A stretch of DNA of 64,000 nucleotides from CAYMZZ01 sp047600605 (GTDB lineage: Bacteria; Bacteroidota; Bacteroidia; Chitinophagales; Chitinophagaceae). This document shows, piece after piece, positions 26,101 to 35,087 of the stretch. Made by a program: the position numbers and the translations under genes. The notes under the pieces are model-generated. The model worked only from the letters and a program-made list of their open reading frames with translations. It was not told the origin of the DNA and did no database searches. The DNA is taken from NCBI GenBank assembly GCA_047600605.1, contig JASGKK010000003.1:186001-250000 (forward strand). The letters are read 5' to 3'. Every line of letters starts with the position of its first letter. Position 1 is the first letter of the stretch.

Positions 26101-26507
26101 TGGTTTATATCGACTACAGATACACCGGTTGTCCATCCGCCATCGGCCGGGATAGCAGCTGTTGATGTCACATCGGCAAACCGGAGTTTTCCTTTATTAA
26201 GAAACAGTTTACTGGCGCCCTGATTAGATCCGAAAAAAAGATCCGGAAGCCCGTCATTATTAAAATCGCCGGCACCTACCCCGCTGCCGTTGTAGAAATA
26301 GATATACTTGAAAAGATTAAAGGATTGATCAAAAGACAGCTTATTGACAAAGTCCACGCCTGTCTGTTCCTTACCCAATAAAGTGAACAATGGCGCCTCG
26401 CCTTTCTCTTTTTTGCTTTGGCACGAGCCCAGTAGCCCGGCTGCAACAAACGCCAGTGCTGCTGTCTTATACATACTATTTCGGATCCATTGCATGGTCA
26501 TTCTCAT
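23148..26507 (-). CDS. VCBS/FG-GAP repeat lipoprotein with ASPIC/UnbV domain (CRTAC1 family)
   Basis: 1119 aa. The frame opens at 26507, but a lipoprotein signal starting at the ATG at 26474 (MYKTAALAFVAAGLLGSC) is plausible. Many FG-GAP/VCBS blades are visible as calcium-loop motifs of the DxNxDGxxD type (DFNNDGLPDLFFG, DINQDGLLDIYV, DLDNDGDLDVVV, DVNGDGYPDLLAG), which fold as beta-propellers. The mid region SVSIKPVGQPGNKNAIGSRAVIF...YPVRGFLSSMETPLLIGL is the ASPIC/UnbV domain. It is surface-exposed by prediction. It lies 8 nt after a close paralogue, downstream of a SusC/SusD pair. Family members often occur with SusCD; the biochemical role is unknown. Confidence 0.88.
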   Translation of the reverse strand: MRMTMQWIRNSMYKTAALAFVAAGLLGSCQSKKEKGEAPLFTLLGKEQTGVDFVNKLSFDQSFNLFKYIYFYNGSGVGAGDFNNDGLPDLFFGSNQGASKLFLNKGKLRFADVTSTAAIPADGGWTTGVSVVDINQDGLLDIYVCRVGNYETLHSRNQLLINQGINAEGIPVFADKAVEYGLDFSGFCTQAAFFDYDLDGDLDLFLLNHSVHQNGTFKPRAEFAGQYHALSGDRFYKNEKGRFVDVTRETGINSSAIGYGLGIAIADINLDGYPDIYIGNDFHENDYLYINQQNGIFSEQGTNQLMHTSQFSMGVDVADINNDAFPEIISTDMLPADPYILKRSLGEDSYDIFFHKISVGYSYQYTRNNLQYNQRNGHFSETGLYSGVAATDWSWAALWMDFDNDGRKDLFISNGIPKRMNDIDYVNFVSNTEVPQRINTEKAGGRDLSLISKFPEIRIPNKFFLNKGDMSFADMADRIKGDLPAFSNGAVYTDLDNDGDLDVVVNNIDAPVFIYENNRNESGARTSVSIKPVGQPGNKNAIGSRAVIFSGSEVQVYEKYPVRGFLSSMETPLLIGLDHVKVDSAFWIWPDNTCEPLRLDTSKGQIELTYSQGLPVFDLSRIRNRYKPESRSMQDITAAAGLNYVHRENHFVEFDREPLIPHMVSTEGPAAAVADINGDGLDDIFLGGARNQQAAVFVQRADGRFTRMSQPALMADSIYEDVDACWTDVNNDRYPDLLIASGGNEFYGKDFHNTPRLYLGSASGLLIRKPDAFDSLYLTASSIQPYDFNGDGAMDLFIGARAVPWAYGQTPVSYLLQNDGKGHFTDVTAQVAPELMTAGFVTQAVWTDLDKDGDQDLVLALEWGAVTAYINQQGIFTRKELTTQKGWWNSLTVTDVNGDGYPDLLAGNLGLNSRLKASIEQPVRLYYYDFDHNGRKEQVLTYYLQNKEIPFANKAELEKQIPLLKKKFLYAADFAKASLQDLFGSKELENAGKWSADYFSSAVLINKGNLQFSVESLPFDAQLSPLKAAVPVDADGNNLPDFLIGGNYYGNNIEMGRYDASYGQLLINKGKGRFEVQAIPGLPIAGEIRYIRPLHVAGRQCYLVVRNNDSALLIDFAGK

Positions 26508-26515
26508 TCATCGGG

Positions 26516-29500
26516 TTAAGGCTGCTGCTTAGTGGCACGCAACTGGTACACCTGGGGTTTTTCGTTATTTATGGCTGCTAACAATAAAACCCCCTGATCT
26601 GTTTTTACCAGGTTCATATCTTTTACAGCTCCTTTCAGATGCAAACCAGCTGCGGCAGGTTTCACCGGTGTAAAATTAGCTTTCCCGTCGTTAACCAATA
26701 CCCATCCATAATTGGCATCGAGCCGGCCAAACTGTGGCGGGAATCCAAACATGTTGCCGGCAACAAGCAGGTCATTGCTGCCATTACCATCCACATCCGC
26801 GACCAGCAGGGCGTTTACGCTTGACAGCTGTACCATCAGGGGAAGTTCGGTTATTTCGAAATGTCCCCCGCCTTTATTAATAGCTACAATGCTGGCATTG
26901 TAATCAAAACTGCGACTTACTGAGGAGCGTACAATTGTTTCGCCAAAGAGATCGGTGATCGTTTTACCGGCATAAGCATCATGGCGCAGGTGTTGTTTTT
27001 TAAGCGCGGGAAACTGGTCCGTTATTTCTTTTTTGGTAAAAACCGGCACATCCTTATCATTTACCGTATAGGTGATCAGCTGCTCCCGCTGACCATTCTG
27101 ATCAAAATCGTTGAGCCAGAGACGCACAGGAGCCTCGGGAGTCGGCCGCAAATAAAAATTCCTGCCAATATTACCCAGCACCAGATCGGTAAGGCCATCT
27201 CCATTCAGGTCGGCAGTTGCCAGGCTTTGCCACCATCCGTGCAGGTTTTGCAAGCCCGTCTGTTTCCATTCTTCAAAAACAGCTTTCTCTTTTTTATACT
27301 GAAAAATGCGGGGTTGCATCCAACTGCCCGCCAGCACCAGTTCTTTTACACCATCCTTATCAAGATCTGCCCATGCAGCTGCTGTGATCATTCCGCCCTG
27401 CAGCAGATCGGGACAAAGCCGGGCTGTGACATCCGTAAAACGGCCTTTACCATCGTTTGCAAAAAGATAACTGGGTGGAGGCGCCCCATACTGGGAGGGC
27501 ATGCTGCGGCTACCAACAAACAGATCCAGGTCACCGTCTCCATCAAAGTCACAGGACACTGCTACCGATATATTTGTATTGTTGACAGGAAAAGCATGTG
27601 AGGCCAGTGAAAACCGGCCTTTGCTGTCATTGAGATAAAGACGATGTTGCAATTCGCGTGAGCCTGGCTGGGCATTATTACCGCCAGCGCCGATATAGAG
27701 ATCGGCATCTCCATCGTTATCAGCATCAAAGAAAAGTACGGCTACATCTTCAAAATCGGCATACTGATCAAATACCGACTGCTGGTCTTTGATCAGTCCG
27801 GTGGTGGTATTCAGGTACAACTGGCCAGCCTGCCCTTTAGCGCCTCCTATATAAATGTCTTCACGACCGTCTCCGTTTACATCGGCTTTTGCTATACGCG
27901 GCCCCTCCGCAGAGAGCATCTCGGGCAAATTACGTTCTGTATAAAAGTCAATATGATCGTCTTCCTGATGTGCATCGAGATTGGCTGATACAGAAGTAAA
28001 CAATGCAGAAACGGTTGCAGCCGTTTTATCGGTCAGCGGTATCACCCGGCCTTTGCCGGTAGGTGTCAGCGTATGCAACTGCCCCGATTGTAATGATCCA
28101 AAATTATCTGTTGTACGATCTGGCCATACCACTACTACAGAATCGATATGGTTTATTTTACCCAGTCCTATTACCTGGCGATAATCCACGGAGGATTGGA
28201 AACCACGTGTGGGTATAAGCTCGCGCGAAAAAACCTGGTTGCCTGCATAGACACGTATCAGCGAACCAATGGCAAATGAATTTGCGCCCTGCCCTTTTAA
28301 TTGAATGCTGACAGCGTTGACTGTTGAATCCTGCTCCTGCTGCCGGTTGCGGTAAATAAATGCGGGGCCATTCACATTATTTACTATCAGATCCAGATCA
28401 CCATCATTATCAAGATCGCCATAAGCAGCGCCATTCGAAAATGAAGGGGTGGTAAACCCCCAGGCCTGCCCTTCGTCGCTAAACTGCAGATTGCCGCGAT
28501 TGCGAAATGCTTTATTCAGCAATGGCGTAGAAGGCATCTTGTTTATAATACTGTCAACCTCCTCTTTTTCGCCGGTAAGCACCATGCGCTGAATGATATT
28601 GTCGGCAAAGAAGTCAATAAAGTCCTGGTCCGTCACATCGTGATAAATACCATTGCACACATAAATATCCGGAAGGCCGTCGTTGTTCATATCGAAGATG
28701 AGACCGCCCCAGCTCCAGTCAGATGCCGCCACTCCGCTCATAAAAGCGGTTTCGCAAAAACTGCCATTTCCGTCGTTGATCTGAAGTGTGTTTTGCGTAA
28801 ACTGGTTGTAAAAGCCATTTTTTTGTTTCAGCCGGTATACATCAATGCCTTCAAATGAGGTGGTTTTTTTTAGTCGCTGATCATCATCCGGCAGCATATC
28901 GGTGGTAAAAATGTCGGGGTAGCCGTCGTTGTTCACATCAGCCATGTCGGCACCCATTGACGACAGGCTGGTATGCTGTACCCAGTTTTCGAGTTCATCC
29001 CTGAATGTTCCGTTTCGCTGATTGATGTACAGGTAATCGCGTTCAAAAAAATCGTTTGACACATATACATCCGGGTACTGATCGCCATTCACATCGCCCA
29101 CCGTTACACCAAGACCAAAACTCATGAGGCTGCCGTAGATACCTGCTTCCTTGCTGACATCCGTAAAGTGTCCATCATCATTGCGCAGCAGGCGGTCGCC
29201 GCCCCCTTTGAGAAAATCGCGTACCGGCCAGTCAGCCGCACGCAGGTCACGCCGGTTGGCATAGTTGAGCGTATTTACAGGAATAAAGCTGTTGTTGATA
29301 ATAAAACAATCCAGGTCGCCATCCAGATCGTAATCAAAAAATGCCGCATGCGTGGCATAGCCACCTTCGTTTTGTAAGCCCCAGATTTTAGCTTCTTCGC
29401 GGAAAGTGAGATCATGATTATTAATAAACAGCTGGCTGCGCGGTGGCTCTCCGTTTACATAGCCGGCATTGCACACATAAATATCGAGCCAGCCATCATG

Positions 29501-29866
29501 ATTGATATCGACCATTACCACACCTGTGCTCCAGTCTGGCTTATCGACGAATCCGGCTTTTGCCGAAATATCATCAAACTGCCAGTTTCCTTTATTGAGG
29601 AAGAGTTTATTGGACCCCATATTGGCGGTAAAAAACACATCGGCCAGTCCGTCATTGTTGATATCGCCTATAGCTACGCCACCACCGTTATAAAAATTGC
29701 GGTAGCTGAAAATATTGAAGTCCTTCTTGTTGCTGATGGAATTGATAAAACTGATGCCGGAGTTTTCCATTTTTTCAAACAGGGCTGGCTGTACCGGTCT
29801 GTCTGACTTACAGGTTACAAAAAAAGACAACAGCAAGCAATAAAAACTGATCCTGGCCATTTGCAT
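26516..29866 (-). CDS. VCBS/FG-GAP repeat lipoprotein with ASPIC/UnbV domain, tandem paralogue
   Basis: 1116 aa, same architecture and nearly same length as its downstream neighbour, so the pair is a tandem duplication. Signal peptide with lipobox FFVTC in MARISFYCLLLSFFVTC. Calcium-loop repeats include DINNDGLADVFF, DINHDGWLDIYVC, DVNNDGYPDIFTTD, DLDNDGDLDLIV, DFDGDGDLDLFVG. The ASPIC/UnbV segment is around QLKGQGANSFAIGSLIRVY...TRGFQSSVDYRQVIGLGK. It follows the SusC/SusD genes after a terminator-like hairpin; partial read-through would give coexpression. Likely works at the cell surface with the SusCD transporter. Confidence 0.88.
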   Translation of the reverse strand: MQMARISFYCLLLSFFVTCKSDRPVQPALFEKMENSGISFINSISNKKDFNIFSYRNFYNGGGVAIGDINNDGLADVFFTANMGSNKLFLNKGNWQFDDISAKAGFVDKPDWSTGVVMVDINHDGWLDIYVCNAGYVNGEPPRSQLFINNHDLTFREEAKIWGLQNEGGYATHAAFFDYDLDGDLDCFIINNSFIPVNTLNYANRRDLRAADWPVRDFLKGGGDRLLRNDDGHFTDVSKEAGIYGSLMSFGLGVTVGDVNGDQYPDVYVSNDFFERDYLYINQRNGTFRDELENWVQHTSLSSMGADMADVNNDGYPDIFTTDMLPDDDQRLKKTTSFEGIDVYRLKQKNGFYNQFTQNTLQINDGNGSFCETAFMSGVAASDWSWGGLIFDMNNDGLPDIYVCNGIYHDVTDQDFIDFFADNIIQRMVLTGEKEEVDSIINKMPSTPLLNKAFRNRGNLQFSDEGQAWGFTTPSFSNGAAYGDLDNDGDLDLIVNNVNGPAFIYRNRQQEQDSTVNAVSIQLKGQGANSFAIGSLIRVYAGNQVFSRELIPTRGFQSSVDYRQVIGLGKINHIDSVVVVWPDRTTDNFGSLQSGQLHTLTPTGKGRVIPLTDKTAATVSALFTSVSANLDAHQEDDHIDFYTERNLPEMLSAEGPRIAKADVNGDGREDIYIGGAKGQAGQLYLNTTTGLIKDQQSVFDQYADFEDVAVLFFDADNDGDADLYIGAGGNNAQPGSRELQHRLYLNDSKGRFSLASHAFPVNNTNISVAVSCDFDGDGDLDLFVGSRSMPSQYGAPPPSYLFANDGKGRFTDVTARLCPDLLQGGMITAAAWADLDKDGVKELVLAGSWMQPRIFQYKKEKAVFEEWKQTGLQNLHGWWQSLATADLNGDGLTDLVLGNIGRNFYLRPTPEAPVRLWLNDFDQNGQREQLITYTVNDKDVPVFTKKEITDQFPALKKQHLRHDAYAGKTITDLFGETIVRSSVSRSFDYNASIVAINKGGGHFEITELPLMVQLSSVNALLVADVDGNGSNDLLVAGNMFGFPPQFGRLDANYGWVLVNDGKANFTPVKPAAAGLHLKGAVKDMNLVKTDQGVLLLAAINNEKPQVYQLRATKQQP

Positions 29867-29934
29867 AGTTGGACAATAACGACCCTCTGCAGAAGGTATT
29901 TAAAAATACACTCATTCCTCCATAGAAACCACTC

Positions 29935-29970
29935 CATAAAATAGAAAGGCCAATTTTCATTGACCTTTCT
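29935..29970 (-). terminator. terminator-like hairpin after SusC/SusD
   Basis: Arms AGAAAGG (29943-29949) and CCTTTCT (29964-29970) extend with CAAT/ATTG, about 12 bp with one G-T pair. ATTTTATGG follows on the minus strand, so the T-tract is short. It separates the SusCD pair from the VCBS genes. Confidence 0.65.
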
Positions 29971-30011
29971 GTGACTGCTTATACTAGAGACTGCTTAACG
30001 ATAACGTCTTA

Positions 30012-31520
30012 TTAATATCCTGGATTCTGTGTAAGGTTTGGATTAGCGGCCAGTTGTTGTGCCGGTATGGGAAACATCAGGCGCGATTCCGGTGAAGTGG
30101 TGGTGCGCAGCTCATCAGGATTCAGGAATTTGCCAAAGCGGATCAAATCCTGGCGGCGCCAGCCTTCCCAGTACAATTCACGTCCGCGCTCATCCAGTAC
30201 CTGATCGAGTGTCACGCTACCCAATGCGCTGGCAGCGGACCGTGCACGAACGGCATTTACCAGATCGCGGGCGGCATTGGCGTTGGCCGGAGAGTTGCGC
30301 AGGTGTGCCTCTGCCTGCATCAGCAGTATATCGGCATAGCGGAAGATCACAAAATCATTGTCTACGTTGTCGCCATTGTTATAGTCAGGAGGATATTTCA
30401 CCACGCGGATACCTGTTACTTCGAGCGTGTTGGGATCTGTCTCTACTGCTTTAACAACCTTGGTAAAACTCAGCGGGTTCCCTTTACGATCCTGCAATGC
30501 AGTACCTGATTGGTTGAATTGCTGACCGAGCAGCAAACCTACACGCAGACCCGATACGTTGGTCACACCGGTGTAGCTGTCGCCACGGCGTTTGTCGGCT
30601 GCTTCAAACTTGTCGTAAAAATCGCCCAGTGTGGTAAAACCATTCCAGCCGCTGGGGTTATTGTTATAGTGAAGTGAGCAGAAGTAACGTGAGCGTACTC
30701 CACCGCTGCTTGAGCCACCCAGGTTCTCACCTGTAAAGATATTTTCTGTGCTGATGGTATTATTGGCAGGCGCAAAGTTGTCGTAAAAGTTGGTGGTCAG
30801 TGTACGGCCCGTAATATCGTTGCCCAGGCTAATCACTTTGGCCATGTCGGCTGCATCAAATGTAGGCGCCTGGCGATTGGCGATCACAGCTTTGGTGAGA
30901 TAGCATTTCATCAGCAATGCGCGGCAGGCATTTTTATTGGCATTGTAGGTAGGGCCATTGGGAAGAGCGGGCAATGCAGCTTCCAGTTCGGAAATGATAT
31001 AGCTCATACCATCTGCTCCTTTACGAACCTCCGGTACAGCCAGCGGGTCACCGCCTGGCTCGCGATAAGGTGCCTGATCCCATCCTTCTATCAGGAAAAA
31101 GTTGGCAAAGGCACGCAGAAATTTGGCTTCTGCTTCCTGCTGGGGGGTGGGGCTAAGACTCAATACCTGTGTGGCATTGTATACTATACGGCCGAGGTTT
31201 TCGAAAGCGCCTCTTACATAGTTATGGTTGGCATCCCAGGTATGCGCGTGCAATACCCGCCAGATGCCGTTGTCGTCCCAGTCACCACCACGGGTAGGGC
31301 CAACGCATTCGTCGGTCGTATGCTCCTGAATTGCCCAGAGATTATCCTGGTTCTGAAGCGCACGCATATCGTTGCGGTAAATATTGAGCAGAAGGTCGGC
31401 TGCGGTAACAGCGCTTCCCGAATTGGCTGCCAGACTGTCCTTGAACCGTTCGTCTATTTTGTTGCACCCGGTAGCGAGTAAAACCATCAGGGCTGCTAGT
31501 AAGACAATTCTATATTTCAT
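30012..31520 (-). CDS. RagB/SusD-family outer-membrane lipoprotein
   Basis: 502 aa surface glycan- or nutrient-binding lipoprotein. Lipobox LLATGC in MKYRIVLLAALMVLLATGC. SusD hallmarks: N-terminal TPR-like helices (LLLNIYRNDMRALQNQDNLW), AEAKFLRAFANFFLI, FVIFRYADILLMQAEAHLR, LDQVLDERGRELYWEGWRRQDLIRFGKF, and the C-terminal FPIPAQQLAANPNLTQNPGY. It is 21 nt downstream of its SusC partner. No glycoside hydrolase is adjacent; VCBS proteins follow instead, so the substrate need not be a polysaccharide. Confidence 0.94.
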   Translation of the reverse strand: MKYRIVLLAALMVLLATGCNKIDERFKDSLAANSGSAVTAADLLLNIYRNDMRALQNQDNLWAIQEHTTDECVGPTRGGDWDDNGIWRVLHAHTWDANHNYVRGAFENLGRIVYNATQVLSLSPTPQQEAEAKFLRAFANFFLIEGWDQAPYREPGGDPLAVPEVRKGADGMSYIISELEAALPALPNGPTYNANKNACRALLMKCYLTKAVIANRQAPTFDAADMAKVISLGNDITGRTLTTNFYDNFAPANNTISTENIFTGENLGGSSSGGVRSRYFCSLHYNNNPSGWNGFTTLGDFYDKFEAADKRRGDSYTGVTNVSGLRVGLLLGQQFNQSGTALQDRKGNPLSFTKVVKAVETDPNTLEVTGIRVVKYPPDYNNGDNVDNDFVIFRYADILLMQAEAHLRNSPANANAARDLVNAVRARSAASALGSVTLDQVLDERGRELYWEGWRRQDLIRFGKFLNPDELRTTTSPESRLMFPIPAQQLAANPNLTQNPGY

Positions 31521-31541
31521 AGTAAAAGAATTTGTTCTTGA

Positions 31542-34517
31542 TTAAAAAGAAATATTTACACCCAGCAGGAACGTTCTGGCAGAAGGATAACCGATATAGT
31601 CGATACCTACTGAAGGAATTCCATTCACCTGCTTATCCGTATTCACTTCAGGATCAAAACCAGTATAGTTGGTAAGTACAAACAAATTCTGGCCAGTCAC
31701 AAATACGTTCAGATTGCTGATATTATTTCCGATACGACCTACGTTGTAAGAGATAGTGGCATTGGCCATTTTCAGGTAATTGCCTTTCTCAAGATAACGT
31801 GAGGAAGAAGTAATGGGATTGGTAAGTGACTCTCCGTTTTTAAACAGATTGGCCGCCAGATTACGCGTACCCAGGTTGCCGATCGGCAGCACAGAGTTGG
31901 CGGTGTTGTTGTAGATCACATGGCCAAAAGCACCATTCATGTTAGCAGACAGTGTCAGTTTCTTATAGCTGACGGACGTGTTGACACCAAGCAGTGTGGT
32001 GGGATTGGGATTGCCCATGAAATAAAACACGTTGCCATCATCTACATAAATAGCCTGACCGGTTTGTGGGTCAATACCTCTGTAATCACGGGTATAGAAT
32101 ACGTTGATCGGATGTTCGTTGGCGATCAGCTGTGAAAGTGTACCAGACATGCCCTGGCCATGCAAGGCACCTGTCTGGATAGGGGCAGGCAGACCACTTA
32201 CTTTGTTTTTCACAAAAGTGGCATTCACACCCAGATCCCAGTTCCAGTCATTGTTGCGAATCACATTTCCATTCAATGTCACTTCAAAGCCCTTGTTTTC
32301 GATCTGACCATCGAGGTTGATCCAGATAGTTGTACCGGGCGAAGGTTGAGGTGAAATAGAGGGGAACAACAGTTTTTTGGTAGTGCGGCTGAAATAATCG
32401 ACGGTACCGGTGACGCGGTTATTCCACAAAGCAAAGTCGAGACCGATATTGGCCTGAATATCCTGTTGCCATTGCAGATCCTTATTAGGTAACTGATTTT
32501 CGGAAAGGCCCCCGTTATTTTCATTGAAATTATACTTGGCCAGTGAAGCGCCCGAAGGAAACTCCTGGTTGCCGGTAATACCCCATCCTGCACGCAGCTT
32601 CAGCAGATTGATAACAGTAGAATGGAAGAAATCTTCCTTATTGATATTCCAGGCTGCTGCAAAAGAAGGGAAGTAACCATAGCGGTTATTTGAGCCAAAC
32701 TTACTGGAGCCATCTGCCCGGAAAGTTGCTGTGAGCAGGTATTTGCCTCTGTAGTCAAATCCAAAGCGCGCAAAGTAAGAGCGGATCTCCTGCAGTGGAT
32801 TGCGGAAGGAAGAAAATCGCTTGGTGTCATTAGACCCATACTGCAGATAGTCTGTATAATCGAGCTGATAAGCACCAAAATCGCGACCGGTAAGATTAGT
32901 GCCTTTAAATTCTTTGCGATAATATTCATAACCCAGCATGGCGTTCATATTAAGATCACTGCTGAGGCGTTTATTGTAGCTCAGCGTTTGGGTTACCTGT
33001 TGCGTCAGCAGTTCGTTATTGGCTACGTTGGCCCAGCCACGTCCATTGGGATGCGATGTGCTGATACCTACGTTTTCGAGATTTACCCAGTTACGCAGCG
33101 ATGTTCTGCGGATACCTGTACCATAGTTGAAGCCATAGGTAAGTTTATATTCGAGATCGTCTGTGATCTTATAAGAAGGTGAAATGCTACCCAGAATGGT
33201 AGTAGTGGTCGCACGATCGCTGTATCCTTCTACCAGTTCGAGTGGGTTAACGGTAGAACCGTCGAAGTAATTATTGATAGAGCCATCCGGTTTACGCAGC
33301 GGACGGGTTGGGTTAAACTGCAATGCGGTAGAAATGACGTTGCCGGTAAAGCCGGCATCGGTGCTGATCGCTCCTATTTTTTCTTTGGTCTGTGAGGTAA
33401 CGAGATTGAAATCGAGCCCCAGGCGGCGGTTGTTGAGCAACTTCATGGAAGAATTGAAGTTGGCAGTAAGTTTTTTGAGACCGGTGCCTTTGAGTATGCC
33501 TTCCTGATCCAGGTGACTGCCGGAAAGGCGATAACGGGCATTTTCATTGCCACCGCTTACCGCCACCGATGTGTTGGTAGTAAAGGCTTCCTGCAGAATT
33601 GCATCATAAGCATCTGTATTAGCTCCATAGTCGCCCGTAGTAAGTCCATACTGGGTCAGCTCCTGCTTATACATAGAAGCATCCATGATATCGATCTTCT
33701 TCATGATCTTACTGATGCCTACGCTACTGTTCAGTTCGAGACGCGGCAGCCCGGATTGTCCTTTCTTGGTCGTCACAATCACTACGCCATTGGCACCACG
33801 TGAACCATAGATGGCGGTTGCAGAGGCATCTTTCAGTACATCAATAGAAGCAATATCATTGGGGTTAATAAAGTTGAGCGGGTTGGCATCGGGTGTTGCG
33901 CCCACACCGGAAGCGTTTACTCCGGGGCGTGCATTGGTTCCATCCACAATCACTCCATCAATAACAAACAGAGGCTGATTGCCGATGCGCAATGATGTAT
34001 TACCACGTATCTTGAATGTAGTGGCGCCACCCGGCTGGCCGCTGTTATTAATTACCTGCACTCCCGCTACCTTGCCCTGGATGAGCTGGTCAGGAGCTAC
34101 CTGAATACCCTGGTTAAAATCTTTTGGCTTTACGGAGGCTACTGCGCCCGTAAGATCGCTCTTGCGTGCAGTACCATAACCAATCACCACTACTTCGCTC
34201 AAACCTCCTGCCGTGCTTTTCAGTGAAACATCTACGGTGCTTTTACCCGTTATATCTACTTCCATGGTTTCAAATTCAACCGACGAAACCACAATGGTAT
34301 TAATGCCTGATGGCACACTCAGTCGGAATGAACCGTCTGAGCCTGTGGAAGTACCTGTACTGGAACCTTTGGGTTGAACAGATGCACCAATTACCGGTGT
34401 GCCATCTTTTGAATTGGTAACCTTTCCGGTCACCACCCTATCCTGCGCAAAGGAGGGAACAGCCATGCATAGCAGGAGGGGAAAGCAGATTACGTGAAGT
34501 AACCGTTTCATTGACAT
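31542..34517 (-). CDS. SusC/RagA-family TonB-linked outer-membrane transporter
   Basis: About 991 aa. The open frame begins at a TTG (34559), but the ATG at 34517 (MSMKRLLHVICFPLLLCM) aligns in context with the start of the second SusC gene; ATGs at 34523 and 34511 are alternatives. Signal peptide, then a carboxypeptidase-regulatory-like domain (VVTGKVTNSKDGTPVIGASV), the SusC TonB box region (LSEVVVIGYGTARKSDLTGAV), the plug (KDASATAIYGSRGANGVVIVTTKKG) and a barrel ending ARTFLLGVNISF. It forms a pair with the SusD gene 21 nt downstream. A palindromic LacI-type site lies about 260 nt upstream. Confidence 0.95.
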   Translation of the reverse strand: MSMKRLLHVICFPLLLCMAVPSFAQDRVVTGKVTNSKDGTPVIGASVQPKGSSTGTSTGSDGSFRLSVPSGINTIVVSSVEFETMEVDITGKSTVDVSLKSTAGGLSEVVVIGYGTARKSDLTGAVASVKPKDFNQGIQVAPDQLIQGKVAGVQVINNSGQPGGATTFKIRGNTSLRIGNQPLFVIDGVIVDGTNARPGVNASGVGATPDANPLNFINPNDIASIDVLKDASATAIYGSRGANGVVIVTTKKGQSGLPRLELNSSVGISKIMKKIDIMDASMYKQELTQYGLTTGDYGANTDAYDAILQEAFTTNTSVAVSGGNENARYRLSGSHLDQEGILKGTGLKKLTANFNSSMKLLNNRRLGLDFNLVTSQTKEKIGAISTDAGFTGNVISTALQFNPTRPLRKPDGSINNYFDGSTVNPLELVEGYSDRATTTTILGSISPSYKITDDLEYKLTYGFNYGTGIRRTSLRNWVNLENVGISTSHPNGRGWANVANNELLTQQVTQTLSYNKRLSSDLNMNAMLGYEYYRKEFKGTNLTGRDFGAYQLDYTDYLQYGSNDTKRFSSFRNPLQEIRSYFARFGFDYRGKYLLTATFRADGSSKFGSNNRYGYFPSFAAAWNINKEDFFHSTVINLLKLRAGWGITGNQEFPSGASLAKYNFNENNGGLSENQLPNKDLQWQQDIQANIGLDFALWNNRVTGTVDYFSRTTKKLLFPSISPQPSPGTTIWINLDGQIENKGFEVTLNGNVIRNNDWNWDLGVNATFVKNKVSGLPAPIQTGALHGQGMSGTLSQLIANEHPINVFYTRDYRGIDPQTGQAIYVDDGNVFYFMGNPNPTTLLGVNTSVSYKKLTLSANMNGAFGHVIYNNTANSVLPIGNLGTRNLAANLFKNGESLTNPITSSSRYLEKGNYLKMANATISYNVGRIGNNISNLNVFVTGQNLFVLTNYTGFDPEVNTDKQVNGIPSVGIDYIGYPSARTFLLGVNISF

Positions 34518-34519
34518 AA

Positions 34520-34529
34520 GCATTCGTTT
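34520..34529 (-). promoter_or_regulatory. GCATTCGTTT motif at the first SusC start
   Basis: One-base variant of the GCAATCGTTT motif, immediately upstream of the ATG at 34517, in the same relation to the start codon as at the MFS gene and the second SusC gene. Confidence 0.35.
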
Positions 34530-34559
34530 TTTGGGTTTTGCAGATATGCGGCAATTCAA

Positions 34560-35020
34560 ATTGTGTCGCTAACACCATCTGAATTTTATTACATCTTTAA
34601 CAAAAACCTTTAGTAGTTGCCTGCACTTTCCCTTCTTCAGGCCATTCTACACGGCGTTATGCTGCATTGCTTTCTCCTGTGATCCGGACCGTTTCTCAGC
34701 AACTATTACTGTCTTATAAAGTTAGTTTTCAGATATTTATAAAAAACAGGTGTTTCTTCTGAAATGATCGCTAACGATGTCGCAAACGATTGCGATAATA
34801 TTTTCGGGGGATAACTTACCAAAAAAAGATTGCCGGCTTAGTAAAAATCCTGTGCAAAAGGATTTCTGAACCGATTGTCGAGTATTTACTCAATCAGCAT
34901 CCCTTATTTGAATCCTGTCAACTGAGTGAAAGCAGTAACCCCTGCGAGAGAGTCCTGATATATCTGCATTGTTGTTTACGACAATAGGGGAAAAACCAGG
35001 TACCCCTGTGACTGTAATCG
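34560..35020. other. gene-free region upstream of the first SusC operon
   Basis: About 460 nt with no convincing frame on either strand. It holds a CG-centred palindrome at 34780-34795, a weak TAACTTTA -7-like box near 34715 on the minus strand (implying a leader of about 200 nt), and a small GAGTA/TACTC hairpin near 34879. Nothing else was recognised. Confidence 0.5.
34780..34795. promoter_or_regulatory. LacI-type operator palindrome upstream of SusC
   Basis: TCGCAAACGATTGCGA: 6-bp perfect arms TCGCAA/TTGCGA around ACGA, i.e. the CG-centred symmetry of LacI/GalR-family operators. It sits in the promoter region of the SusC/SusD operon. Confidence 0.55.
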
Positions 35021-35057
35021 ACAAAAAACAAAAGCCGCTTCCCGGTAAGGAAGCGGC
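35021..35057 (-). terminator. intrinsic terminator of the Sus alpha-glucan operon
   Basis: Stem GCCGCTTCC/GGAAGCGGC (35034-35057) followed on the minus strand by TTTTGTTTTTTGT, about 30 nt after the SusF-like stop codon. Confidence 0.92.
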
Positions 35058-35087
35058 CCTGCTTAACGATGCGGATTTCCCGCGGGA

